NCBI GenBank assembly: GCA_963678705.1
Contig: OY783205.1
Span: 15,810,001-15,874,000 of the forward strand
Source: Panorpa germanica
Taxonomy: Eukaryota > Arthropoda > Insecta > Mecoptera > Panorpidae
Length of the DNA: 64,000 nt
Reading direction: 5' to 3'
The translations under genes and the position numbers were made by a program. Numbering within the stretch: the first letter of the stretch is position 1; each line of letters starts with the position of its first letter. Below, in pieces: positions 48,064 through 59,639 of the stretch. The notes beneath the pieces are model-generated. The model had not been told where the DNA came from and made no database searches. It saw only the letters and a program-made list of their open reading frames with translations.

Positions 48064-48945
48064 ACTAGCTTTTACCCCCGTCGCAAGCGACGTTTGTTTT
48101 TTGTGAGTGGCTTGAATTTCAAGTCTAAATTTAATTCCATTTTTAAATTGAAATAATAAATAAACTCGTCCTATATTAATTTAACATTTAATAACAATTA
48201 ATTTTTCATACAAACTGACTAAGAAAATACATTTTTTAATTCAAAATAAAAAATATTTTCAAATTATGCGTTATTTGACCAACTTTTTTTCAAAATTTGG
48301 GATTTTTTTTTTCGATTCGTAAATAAGTTACCAAGGTTAGCCTATATACAAAATTTCAATTTTCTAGCACAATTTTTACTCTCGGCAAATACTGCCCCCG
48401 TGCCCCCCAATTAAATTTTGAAATTTTAAATTTTTTTTTATTGATAATATACTTAATTATTCTAGAATCCAGAATATGAACTTTCTCCAAAGTTCCCTAA
48501 CGGGCCAACGAATTTCTTCAACCCCCCCTTTTTCAATTTTTGAATTTTTAAATTTTGAGAAATGCCAGCATTGAATACCTTAATACACATACAAAATTTC
48601 AACTTTCTATCTTTTACGAATTAAAAGTAATACAGCAAAAAAGGAATCACTTTTTTCCAGATTTTCCAAAATTACGGGTTTCCAGAAAATTCAAGGAAAA
48701 ATCCGGGGACGCCAAAAGTCTTAGAATTTTTTTCTCTACGAAATAGAAAATTTTCAAAAACATTGATAGAGCCGTTTTCGCGCTGCCATACAAAATTCAG
48801 TACCAAACATATAAGAATATAAGAATATAAACATATAAGAATAGATTCAAACAGTTGGAACATTATAATATAGGATGATGATGATGATAAGAATATAAGC
48901 AAACAAACATACACCTCGGATATTATAAATAAGATAGATAGAGTT
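48064..48945 (-). mobile_element. Helitron-like unit, third copy of unit 4 with its natural end
   Basis: Unlike the two earlier copies it runs on through ACATTGATAGAGCCGTTTTCG to the ACATATAAGAATATA linker. This shows what the sequence was before the block duplication. Confidence 0.65.
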
Positions 48946-50112
48946 TACTCCCGTCTTTTTGGCGTGTATGATTTGAATCCAATAAAATAATTCATAATTA
49001 AGTTTCATATTTAATTCTATTTTTAAATTGAAATAATAAATAAACTCGCACAATACATTGACACATATAAATTGACTAAAAAAATATATTTTTTTCAAGA
49101 AAATATAAAATATTTTCAATTTATTCGTTATTGGACCAACTTTTTTTCAATCGTTGTACCTCTATATTGTTCTTATACTCGGTTTATCACCCCCCACTCT
49201 AATGTTGCACTTAAGAAAATGTATTTTTTTTTAAATTTTCGTAATAAATATGTCAATCTGCAGATTGACGCAGATGCAGATATCTGCATACTAAATTTCA
49301 GGTTTTTATTTATATTTTAGCATTAGTACCTCCCACAAACCTCCGCTACTGAACGAGTTTGTCAAATTTTAGCACGGGGATCTATTTTGTTTGTATCTAA
49401 GAACATATATTCTAAACTATAGCCTTTCATCTCTATATTTTTTATATTTCTGGTTTTTGGCCCCCAGCGCCCGCCGCCACTGGAAATTTGCAATTTTGTT
49501 TAATTTTCCTTTAATTACTATCTATATAGGGCCCATGTTCCAAATTTCAACGTTCTAGCTCTATTGCGACATTGCCCCCAAAAAATCACGCCGCTACTGA
49601 ATTAAAATTTTGGTAATCCAATTATTGGCAAACATGCGCAATTAGTGTCTCCATACATACCCTAAGTTTAAATACTACTTTTTCAATATTTCCATCTTTT
49701 ACTGTCTCAACTCCCGCCGCCACTGGAAATTTAGGGCTGTTTATTTTTTTTCATTAATTACTGTCTACAGCGAGCCTATATATTTAATTTAAACATCCTA
49801 ACTCTGTTCTAACATTGCCCCCGGAAATTTGCGCCGCTACTGAACTCAAATTTCAAATTTCCAACTTTTGGCAAAAGTGCACAATTATGATCTTAATACA
49901 CATACTAAATTTCAGTTTTTCATCTTTTCTAGTTCGTCAGATATTTGCAAAAGTATTTTTTTAAATTTTCCAGTTTTTCCAAAATTACGGGTTTCCAGGA
50001 AATTCAGGGAAAAATCCGGGGACGCCAAAAGTCTTAGAATTTCTTTCTCTACGAAATAGCAAACTTTCAAAAACATTGACGGAGCCGTTTTCATTCTACC
50101 ATACGAATTTCA
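48946..50112 (-). mobile_element. Diverged Helitron-like units
   Basis: A partial unit (GAGTTTACTCCCGTCTTTTTGGCGTG) leads into a different internal type marked by CCGCCACTGGAAATTT, GCGCCGCTACTGAA and CTAGCTCTATTGCGACATTGCCCCC. It then returns to the usual end (CCAAAATTACGGGTTTCCAGG ... GGAGCCGTTTTC). The same variant type recurs at 54100-55300. Non-coding. Confidence 0.5.
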
Positions 50113-50117
50113 GCAAC

Positions 50118-50176
50118 AAACATATAAACATATAAACATATAAACATATAAACATATAAACATATAAACATATAAA
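50118..50176 (+). repeat. ACATATAA microsatellite
   Basis: About seven copies of an 8-base unit in the linker outside a Helitron-like end. The same motif occurs in one to three copies beside other units. Confidence 0.8.
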
Positions 50177-50212
50177 TATACACCTGGGACATTATAATAT
50201 AAGATGATGTTT

Positions 50213-50949
50213 GGTATTTTGTATGGCAGCGTGAAAACGGCTTCATCAATGTTTTTGAAAATTTCCTATTTTGTAGAGAAAAAAGACTATTAATACTTCT
50301 AAGACTTTTGGCGTCACCGGATTTTTCCCTGAATTTCCTGGAAACCCGTAATTTTGGAAAAACTGGGGAAAAAGTTAGCCCTTTTTTGCTGTATTACTTT
50401 TAATACGTAAAAGATAGAAAGTTGAAATTATGCATGTGTATTAAGATATTCAATGCTGACATTTGTCAAAAATTAGAAAATCAAAAATTGAAAAAAGGGG
50501 GGTTGAAGAAATTCTAGGGCCCGGTAGGGAACTTTGGAGAAAGTTCTTATTCTGGATTCTAAAATAATTAAGTATATTATTAATAATAAAAAGTTCAAAA
50601 TTTTATTTGGGGGCACGGGGGCAGTATTTGCCGTGAGTAAAAATTGTGCTAGAAAGTTGAAATTTTGTATATATGCTAACCTTGGTTACTTATTTACAAA
50701 TCAAAAAAAAAATCCCAAATTTTGAAAAAAAAATATTCGGTCAAATAACGCCTAAATTGAAAATATTTTTTATTTTGATGAAAAAATATATTTTTTTAGA
50801 CAATTTATATGTGGTAAAGGCTATGTGTGCGAGTTTATTATTTCAATTTAAAAATAGATTTAAATATGAAATATAATTACAAATTATTTTATTGGATTCA
50901 AATCACACACGTCAAAAAGACGTCGCTATGCGACGGGGGTAAAATCTAG
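50213..50949 (+). mobile_element. Helitron-like unit, inverted (plus strand)
   Basis: The only complete unit of the array in plus orientation. It starts near TTGGTATTTTGTATGGCAGCG and ends with a GTCGC/GCGAC hairpin, GGGGGTAAAAT and CTAG (50946-50949) followed by T. Confidence 0.7.
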
Positions 50950-50954
50950 TAATT

Positions 50955-51420
50955 CTATAATGTTCTATCAGTATGCTATGTAGTCTCTCCGTTATGATGT
51001 CCTGATGTGATAAAATGCATATTTATTTTAGTGTAGCTAATAGTTCAATTATTCCTACATTTATAAATTCAAATCCTTGATCCATAATTACAGTTTGAGG
51101 TATTGGTAATGTGGATAGTGCCTCTATTATTTTTCTTTACTTCTTCTATACTGTTTTTACCTAGTATTTGCCTTTCAGTATTTACTTAAGCGATCTATTA
51201 TTGTTAGATATTCTTTTTTATCGGTAGTGAATGTGTTATTTGAATTGGTTTATTTGGGGTCTGAGTGATGTTCAAACGAGTTTGAGTGGGGTGTCGTTCA
51301 CATTTAGTGGATTTGCACGGTATACAATTGTTCTATTAACAATTTTTTAATGTAAACCCTTTATTTTTTAAGTATTCTATTTCATTTGATTGCCCTTGTT
51401 TCAATTGAGTTGCTTCCAAG
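50955..51420 (-). pseudogene. Gypsy-type integrase relic, finger and core
   Basis: The minus strand gives a C-x2-C finger end (CIPCKSTKCERHP), then VIMDQGFEFINVGIIELLATLK around the second catalytic Asp, then SGHHNGETT and HSILIEHYRI, where the family has the catalytic Glu region. Several stops. It continues in order into the C-terminal relic at 32740-33300. Confidence 0.55.
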
Positions 51421-51817
51421 TCTTATTGATTTGTTTTTAATCTAGGAGTATAGTGATTGTGAAAATCGGCGTTGATGAAAAATTCAAAATTAAATTAAAT
51501 TTTTCTTTGGATTTCAAATTTTTTTATCTTTCTGCCAATGAATAAGTATGATGTTTGTTTTACCAATTTTGATACTGGGAATATATTTCCATTTTTGCTT
51601 AGTCCGCTTGTTCTTTTACGTCTTGGAAACTATTATTACGTATTCACATTCACATTTTGTAGTGTTGGTATTTTTTTTTTTTAATTTATTTGTACATCCA
51701 CAGATTGTTACTATGAAGCTACAAGGTAAAAGGTATAAAAGCATATGTTTAGTTTAGATTTTGTATAATAATTTTTGTAATTGTCTAAATAAAATTCTGA
51801 AACTCCTATTCTTATAT
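51421..51817. other. Unassigned sequence
   Basis: Possibly further remains of the same Gypsy relic; no motif was recognised. A TATAAAA near 51736 and AATAAA near 51789 are noted without assignment. Confidence 0.3.
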
Positions 51818-53491
51818 CAATTTTTTCTTATTAAAAACTGTCCTGCACGGCAACCCGATAAATAATATTTGTAATTTTCTGGAATGCGCACATAAAATGG
51901 TTCATCAATTCTGGCTTATTAGATCACAAACTTCAATAGTAAATAAGTGACGTCATAACTTTGACTAATAATTATGCGGTAAAACAGAAATTTAAATGTC
52001 GAAATTTCGGTATTTCAAAAAAATATGAAAGCCAATGGACATATTTAAATAACTTTTAACAGATCTGACCAAAGATAAGTAGTTTACCCGCCTTTTGCTA
52101 ACACATTTAAAAAAGCGTATTGCAAACCCAATGCAATTGGACAAAATAACATTAGCACCATCTATGGTTCAAAAGCATAGTACAATTGTTTTGATATTTC
52201 TTATTGCAAATGATAGATGTACCTGTTATTTCCTCCCTATTACCCCCACCCTAAGGTATTCAGATTCTCCTTTACCTAAACGTGTTTATGGCTTAAGCTA
52301 GTTCATTATTTTCTAAACTCAAGTGAGATCGTACCATGCATAAATACTTTCTTTACCTAATTTAACTACCTACAAATAATAATTGTGAAACCAGGTTCTT
52401 CGACATTATATATATCATCACAATACCGCTGAAGTATCAAAGAAGAAACGTTACACTGAAGACTAGCTTGCTGCCATCCGAGTCTACAATCTAGACAATC
52501 AGGTACGTGTCCAGCTTGTCGTATTCAACATCCTTTCTTTAATTTCATTTCTTAATCTTGATCCTTTCTTTACAAAATCTCGCAACTTCGCATCGTACAT
52601 GTTAGACATATTTAAGGAGGGACTAGAATTTTCAAAAAATCGATTTTTTAATTTTTGGTATTTTGAAAGTATTGTGTGTTAAGAATGTAATTTTATTTTT
52701 TTTTAATAATATTGCCGATAGCTTCGTTTCCACAGCCGTTTTAGCATATATCTATAGCCATATAGCCATAGCATATTTAAAACTTTGATCTTATTTATTT
52801 CATAAATTACTTTTTTCGGAATGGTGTTGTACAAAAAAATGAAACTATTCAACCGAATTGTCGTAAATTTTACTATCTTATTCACAACATCAGTAGCTAT
52901 CATTGGAAGTAGAATCATTTCTTTATTTCAATAATTTGTTATCTTTTTCGTTAAGCAAGTGGTAAAAATACACCGTGTATAGAATTCCAATTATAAAAGC
53001 GCGCCATTTTGTCAATTTTGAATGTTTTTTTTTTCTCTTGTTCTGACCATAACTATTAGACTAATACAGATATATAGAAGAGCCAAAATCGGCAACACCA
53101 CCCAGGTCTAATTTTTTGACAGGATCTATTTTATTTAGGGTCTCTATGTTTTTGAATTTCAAAACATTTGTTCAAGCAAATGTTTGTATGTAGAATAAGT
53201 GTAATAATAAGGCTAGAAAGTTAAAATATCGTTTTTCGTTAATTTTATTATAGAAATACAATCCACAAAATAAGACCACCTCAAGACCACCGTCTCTCCT
53301 TAAGTACCAGACGATAAATACCTCAACACAATCCTTTGACGGGACGGCTCCATTTTTATTAAACTTAAGGGATCAGGTAGCAACCCTCAATAAATACCCT
53401 ATTTAAATTCAATTTATAACTGCACTTAAACATTTCTAAAAACTGCTATATTAAACCCCATTCACTTTATTCTCTATTAAAATATTCCATT
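51818..53491 (+). repeat. Duplicated leader segment S5, copy C
   Basis: Matches 5520-7235 through its length, including the part before GCTAACACATTT that copies B and D have lost. Confidence 0.7.
52408..52502 (+). promoter_or_regulatory. TATA-like site and non-coding exon with strong donor, copy C
   Basis: TTATATATATCATCAC, then CTAGACAATCAG|GTACGT with the donor GT at 52503. It has a small insertion next to the TATA-like run compared with copies B and D. Confidence 0.35.
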
Positions 53492-53690
53492 ATGTCAGCA
53501 CTAAAAAAATTAAAAAGTAAGAGCGCTCCATTAAAGGAAGACTTATTGCCACATGCTACGCATTGTGAAACCTCTGACATACCTAATCGCAATAACTACG
53601 ATCTTTGTGTGATTATGATAAGAAAGGCCTATCTTGTTCTGCTCTTAGAGCAATTTAAGCACATGAAAATAAACAGTTCATCTCATCCTT
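53492..53690 (+). pseudogene. BEL/Pao gag N-terminal fragment, copy C
   Basis: MSALKKLKSKSAPLKEDLLP and so on matches copy A, but the reading departs after FKHMKINSS. There the sequence runs into a Helitron-like 3' end, so the gag was cut by that insertion or a linked deletion. Confidence 0.6.
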
Positions 53691-53736
53691 TAAGTGCAAT
53701 AGTCCATCAGATGTTAGATGACGGGGGTAAACTCTA
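53691..53736 (+). mobile_element. Helitron-like 3' end fragment, plus orientation
   Basis: GACGGGGGTAAACTCTAG followed by T at 53737 is the terminus seen elsewhere on the minus strand. Only the last few dozen bases are present. Confidence 0.5.
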
Positions 53737-53779
53737 GTCTTATTTATAATGTACCAGGTATATATTTATGATCTTATAA

Positions 53780-55460
53780 TCTTATTAGAGTTTACCTTAT
53801 GATTTGAATCCAATAAAATAATTCATAATTACATTTTATATTTAATTCTATTTTTAAATTGAAATAATAAACTCGCACACATATACAAATTGACACATAT
53901 AAATTGACTAAAAAAATATATTTTTTTATCAAAATAAAAAATATTTTCAATTTATGCGTTATTTGAACAACTTATTTTTCGAAATTTGGAAATTTTTTTT
54001 TCGATTCGTAAATAAGTTACCAAGGTCCTATATACAAAATTTCAACTTTCCAACACAATTTTTACTCTCGGCAAATATTTCCCCCTACCATAACAATTTA
54101 ATTAACTCGTACCAAATATTCTCTCCACATGCTAAAATTCAAAATTAAGCTCTATTGCAAAACTGTTCTTGCCACCACTTCCCCAAATTCACGACCCTAC
54201 AGACGTTAATTTTTTTTCGAAATTATAGCAAATATCCACATACACAGTTTTTATTTTTCTTATTTTGTCTTTGGGTTTGGGTTATTGACAATCTCTCCTG
54301 TTCTCCTCTTCACCTCTTTCTGACTTCCGATTTCGTAACACTTTATTACAAACGCACTAAATATCATTCTAATTCTACTAGTGGATGTAAATTGAATATC
54401 AAACATATAGAAAACAATTTTTCTTTTATTTAGTATTCTACATGCAAAATATCATCGTTCTACCTCTATACTGTTCATATAATCAGTTTATCATCACCAG
54501 CCCTAATGTTACATTTGTATATTTTTTATTATTGTTAATCTATATCCGCATACTAAATTACAGCTTTGTATTTATATTTTAGCATACTTATACGTACTCC
54601 CCAGATACCTCTGCTACTGAACAAATTTGTCAAATTTTAGCCCGGATATCTATTTTGATTGTATCTAACAACATATATTTTAAACTATAGCTTTTCATCT
54701 CTATATATTTGTTAGTTCTGGTTTTTGGCCCCCAGCGCCCGCTGCCTCTGGAAATTTGCAGTTTTCATTAGTTTGTCTTTAATGACCCTCTATATTGGGC
54801 TTATGTCCTAAATTTCAACGTTCTAGCTCTGTTGCGACATTTCCCCTAAAAATTCACGCCGCTACTGAATTAAAATTTTGGTATTACAATTATTAACAAA
54901 CATGCACAATTAGTGTCTAAATACATCCCACAAGTTTTAATATACTCGTTTTTTTTTTAATATTTGAAAATAGGGGCTGTCTATTTTTTTTCATTAATTA
55001 CTGTCTACAGCGAGCCAACATATTAAATTTTAACGTTATAACTCTATTCTAACAATGTCCCCAGAAATTCGCGCCGCTACTGAACTCAAATTTTAAGTCT
55101 CCAACTATTGGCAATTGTGCACAATTATGATCTTGATACACACACAAAATTTCAGTTTTCTATCTTTTCCTGTTCGTCAGAAAATTGCAAAAGTATTTTT
55201 TCGGATTCTCCTGTTTTTCCAGGAAACGTTTTTCCACGGAAATTCAGGGGCGTAAAAAGTCTTAGAAATTCGTCCTTTATATAATATCAAAATTTAAAAA
55301 ACTTTGTAAGCGCCGTTTAGAAAATACCATATACGATTTTGATACCGGATATCCGGATATATATATAAATATATACAACATACTATATATATAAACACGC
55401 GTTCTTATGGGTTTTTCATATAAACGGTGCAACATTTTAACAACTACGAACATTATAATA
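53780..55460 (-). mobile_element. Diverged Helitron-like units in unit C
   Basis: Family blocks up to about 54080, then the CCGCTGCCTCTGGAAATTTG / CGCCGCTACTGAA variant as at 49200-49870, ending near AAAATACCATATACGA with a short ATAT-rich run. This replaces the part of the unit that would hold the signal-peptide exon. Confidence 0.5.
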
Positions 55461-55629
55461 GGTAGATAAAACAATTAATTTCATCTCCAGATAACTATTG
55501 CTGTAATGACCATTAAAATTACAATGAAAGGACCACCACGCTTCGGCAATTTTTAAAATGTAGTACATAAGCGGTAAAGACTTTTCTAGCGACAAGTTTA
55601 ATTTTAAATTCACATTTACATTTTTATAG

Positions 55630-58600
55630 GTGTAATCAAGATCTCCTCAACGCACTCGTCATGGAAACGTCCATGGAAACTTTAGATACTTATAGTGTGT
55701 CGCCGATACTTTCATTTCTACAGTACAGCGACGTACTTAATTTTAATACAGTCTTTCGTGGACAATTTGAAGCTTTAGATACACATTGGCGGAGGCTCCG
55801 AGTGCTCAATGTTGACGAATTTCTAGACGACCAAATCTGTACAATTGATTTACCATTGATTAAGAATGTACGGACTCTGAAGTTAACTAGAAAGTGATAT
55901 TAAGAAGAGTTTAAAAACCTTTTTACTGCCATCAGTACACATTGTCATCAAATAGAAGTTTTAAACATACCGGCAATACCATTGATAAATGAAGAAGTGG
56001 TAGCATTAAGCAGTCTGACCACGTTGAAGTCACTTTCAATTAACGTAGATGTAGTTGATGATAATGTGTTGGGACAGTTATTTCAAAGCAATCCCGGGCT
56101 TCAGAAAGTGACCATTCGCGATTTTAATTATAAACGTGTCGATGGTATGTGTTTTGAGAAATTACGAAACTCATTTAAGTCACTAACATTGATTGGATTC
56201 AGAAAACTAAATCTCATCATACTTTTAAAGTGCATGGAAAATTGGCAGTTGGAATCACTGTATTTAGACGCCAAATTAGATCCAGACCAGATGCGCATAT
56301 TAAGTAGACACACCAGTTTCAAATCACTGCATATTGAATTAACAGATGACTCAATGTTACAAATATTATTACAAAATAATCCTCAACTTGTCGAGTTACA
56401 TGTTGAATTGATAGGTGCTGAACCACTTAGTCACTTCTTTAGATATTTGCCTCTAAAATTGAAAAAACTTAGCCTCGAAGGAAACTTTCTATTTAGTGAT
56501 AACATATTATTTGAGCGTTTGAAAATCTTGGACCTGGATTCGTTGCAAATATGTAACAATCTAACACTTTTTCAGGAACTTCAATACAACTTGGTTGGAA
56601 GTTTAGTGAAATTATTACCTAACTTACGGACACTTACGCTTCCTGTGTCTCAATCGATGTCATTCCAGTCACTAAGAGAATTAACAAAACTAACTACTCT
56701 TCACCTGCAAGTACCGGTTATAGAAATTGACAACGTATTAAAAGTAATTTCCGAAAATTGTCTAAATTTAGAAGTTGTAAATATCTTTATAATAAATCTT
56801 TTAAAAGAAGGAGTAGCTTGTTAAATTACCGAAATTAAAGAAATTTAGTATATCTTACGCAGGAGACTTATTTAACGCGGACTGTCTGACCATTTTAAGT
56901 GGATGCAAAACTCTGGAAACTGTTAGAATGATATGTTGTACAGTTATTGAACAAAACTTTTCATTACCGCTGCTGGTGAATGACACACTAAGAGTAAGTA
57001 TCAACACTAACTAATTTCTTTCGTCAACAATTTAAAATTTAATTGGGTAGATTAATATTTTTAAAATTGGATATGTTAAAGCTTTATTGAATGTTTCAAT
57101 TCAAAACTGTTTTTACGCTATAAACCAACAACAGCTTGTTTAAATATTTTACGTGTTACTTAAGCGTATTATATTCTCTTCATGTGTTAGATTATTTGAC
57201 TATTTTTTAATTATTTTTATTAGTTAGTCTGACGAATCTGTTATCCTATACACAATAAAGACAAAACAGAAAATATAAAAGATTAGAACGCATCAGTTTT
57301 TAGTTTTGTAAATTTCAAAATAATAAAATAGGTTTGTACCAAATAATCTATTCTGATTTGTTTGTTCACAGTTTATTGAATTCGTGAACGTTAATTTTAA
57401 ATACTCCAATGACGATTTTACTCTGTTTGTTGAAAGAATAGTGGATAAAATCAATCAACAGACTGATTTTAACAGGAAGCAGATTTTAACAGTGACTTTG
57501 CCATTTTATCTACAACAACTAAATGGGGTATGTACAAATTTAGCAGATATTTTAAACGATTTGCAAATATTTAAGTAAATATTTAAATATTGAACTACAA
57601 ATACATGGTTCTTAATCCAATTGATCGGGAATTGTTGTTAATGAAATCTGGCAAGCTGTCAGCATCGTCAGCGTTAGTCGGTATGAATTCAAAGCACCCA
57701 TGACAACGAAATGGCAACATATTGCTGGTAGCATTAACGAGGCACTTTGTAATATTAAAAATATGCGACTGCATTTACTGTATAATTAGTTCGATGAAAT
57801 ACTGTAAAATTTAAATATGACATTATCTACTAGTTCCGTAACAGTTACAGATACAACATAAAAAAGTTTACCTGTTACAAAACACTAAAATGTACTAATA
57901 GTACTAAAATGTGTGTTACAAAGGACGTGTTTTGATATTTTCGCATTATTTTCTTTGTTTTTTTTTTATGTTTATTTACTTATTTGCCTTGACTTTCTTT
58001 CGTCATAGCCACCACCAAACATTTTTTATACATCTTTTATAATTTTAAATTCAATTTTACAAATTTCTAAATATTTCAATAATTCACTAATTAATTTTGA
58101 ATCACTTAACAAAAATTTAGTATTAACAGGAAAAGTTTTAATCACATCTAATATATCACTATTCAATTTTGATCTTTCTAAACTATAATTTATGCATTCA
58201 AATATATGATCCAAAGTTCCTTCTTCACCACATTGACATCTATCGTCGGATTTAATATTAATTTTGTACAAGTGAGCTGGAGTTTTGCAATTATTACTTT
58301 TGATTCTGATTAAAGTTGATATAATTTTGCGAGACTCATTTCTAAACCATCTCTTCTTACTTAAATTTGGATGTAACATATATTAATCTCTTCCTTTTAA
58401 CTGACTTTTGTTAATGAAATCTGTGTTTCTTAAATTGAAGTTTAATTTTTTGATTATATTAAAAATTTCATATAAAGGTAATTTCACTTTCATCTCAATT
58501 TCTAAATTTATTGATTCCTTTGCCAATTTGTCAGCAATTTCGTTTCCTCTTATTCCACAATGTCCTGGTATCCACATAAATTTTATGGAATTATTCTTAT

Positions 58601-59283
58601 TTATTATATTGAACTACATCTCCTTAATTTTGCATGTCAAAATATCATTATTTGATTTGTTATCATTAAAATTTAACTTTTTTAAAACACTTAAAGAATC
58701 CGTTATTATTATAATTTTATTATTGTTGATATTTTCATTAATTTGCAATGCTTTTAATAATGCTAATTTTTCACTAGTATAAGAGTTGTTTAAGAGTAGT
58801 ATAAGAGTTTGTTATTTAATTTAAATTTATAATATCTTAAATTTATTTGTTTAGGTATGTAACATATGATTATGTAACAGAAGATACATTTGACATAAAT
58901 TAATAAAAAAAATTGTGTAAGATTATATATTGAAAAATTAATTATTGGTAAAAGACATTTGATATCTTTTGTATTTTGTATAACGGTAATATGCTGAATG
59001 CTAACTTATATACCATATGCATATTTTCGATAAATAACAAAACGTAACATTAGGTAAAAAACACTACTTTAAATAATAAGTTGTAACAAGAGTATTTCAA
59101 GAGATTTGTCCAACCATTTTTACCGATTACGATTTTACAGCTTTTTGTCATTTTTATAATAATCTAATAAATTTTATTTTTCAGATTCTTCGAATGCCAA
59201 GGTTACCTCGTTTACTGCAGTTGAGAGATTTCATAGACAACGATATTTATTTAAATGAAACATATGCTAGTGACATTTTTTAA
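55630..59283 (+). pseudogene. F-box/LRR gene, copy C (broken)
   Basis: Close paralogue of copy B with the same exon plan. The main exon starts after acceptor AG at 55628-55629 (ATG 55661). CGA to TGA and TTA to TAA changes near 55895-55905 interrupt it after LKLTRK, but the frame is otherwise kept to about 56815, where a 5-base deletion shifts it (GVAC-stop). The donor CTAAGA|GTAAGT follows 56993. Exon 57372-57527 (52 codons, two more than B) and last exon 59185-59283 (ILRMPRLPRLLQL ... SDIF-stop) are intact, with good splice sites. A LINE fragment lies in the last intron. No signal-peptide exon is found upstream. Confidence 0.8.
58026..58810 (-). pseudogene. LINE 3' fragment: RNase H and C-terminal finger
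   Basis: On the minus strand TDSLSVLKKLNF and MWIPGHCGIRGNEIADKLAKES are the third-Asp and closing motifs of an RNase H domain from an I/R1-like LINE. These are followed by DRCQCGEEGTLDHIFECINY, the C-x-C...H-x4-C block found at the end of such ORF2 proteins. Stops separate the pieces (a frame change near 58380). It lies antisense in the last intron of F-box copy C and is absent from copy B, so it was inserted after duplication. Confidence 0.7.
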
Positions 59284-59630
59284 TTCTTTAAACACAGCAA
59301 ATATAATTATTATTACACAATACTTTGGAGAAGTTTGCGTTTGTTCATGGTAAAAGTGTTAAATATTATTAATGTGCAATAACAGCTGTTTATCATTTCT
59401 GCTTATAATAAAATGTATAAATAATAATATAATTGTTTTTTAATCTTTAGCTAATAAGAGATGGTACATTTTCTGATATTCAGTATTAAAAAGATATATT
59501 CCAAATAGCTGCCGATTTTCGAAAAAAAATTAAATGTTGTTTTTCAAAAAATTTAAAAATTAAGCGTTAGATTTGATTTTCTTAGAAATTAATTATTAGG
59601 AATGAAAAAGTCTGCGATAATTCGATGGGC
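59284..59630. other. 3' flank of F-box copy C
   Basis: AT-rich, matching the flank of copy B, with AATAAAATG near 59408. No gene seen. Confidence 0.4.
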
Positions 59631-59639
59631 ACCGGGGTT

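Larger units (their letters stand above)
35990..48755. repeat. Tandem triplication of a transposon-Helitron block
   Basis: Blocks start at 35990, 39945 and 44802; the spacing is 3955 then 4857 bases. At both internal joins a Helitron unit (CGAAATAGAAAATTT) jumps into the middle of the DNA transposon (AAAGGGGATTTT), sharing ATTT. After the third block the Helitron unit continues normally (TTTTCAAAAACATTG at 48750). The blocks are almost identical by eye, including the same coding lesions. The middle block is longer by one extra Helitron-like unit. Confidence 0.85.
33374..50949. repeat. Helitron-like tandem array island
   Basis: Units of roughly 800-900 bp run head to tail. Most have their 3' end on the left (minus orientation), with CTAG then CTTTTACCCCCGTCGCAAGCGACG at 33374, 34214, 35016, 39256, 43157, 44113 and 48064. 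Shared internal blocks include CAACTTTCTAGCACAATTTT, ACTGCCCCCGTGCCCCCAAA, GAACTTTCTCCAAAGTTCC, TTTTTTCTCTACGAAATAG and GACGGAGCCGTT. The units are non-coding. The last unit is inverted. A DNA transposon and a tandem triplication lie within. The whole island splits a Gypsy integrase relic. Confidence 0.75.

Noticed and set aside
58408..58782. 124-residue plus-strand frame
   Set aside because: Antisense shadow of the LINE RNase H relic, whose motifs are clear on the minus strand.
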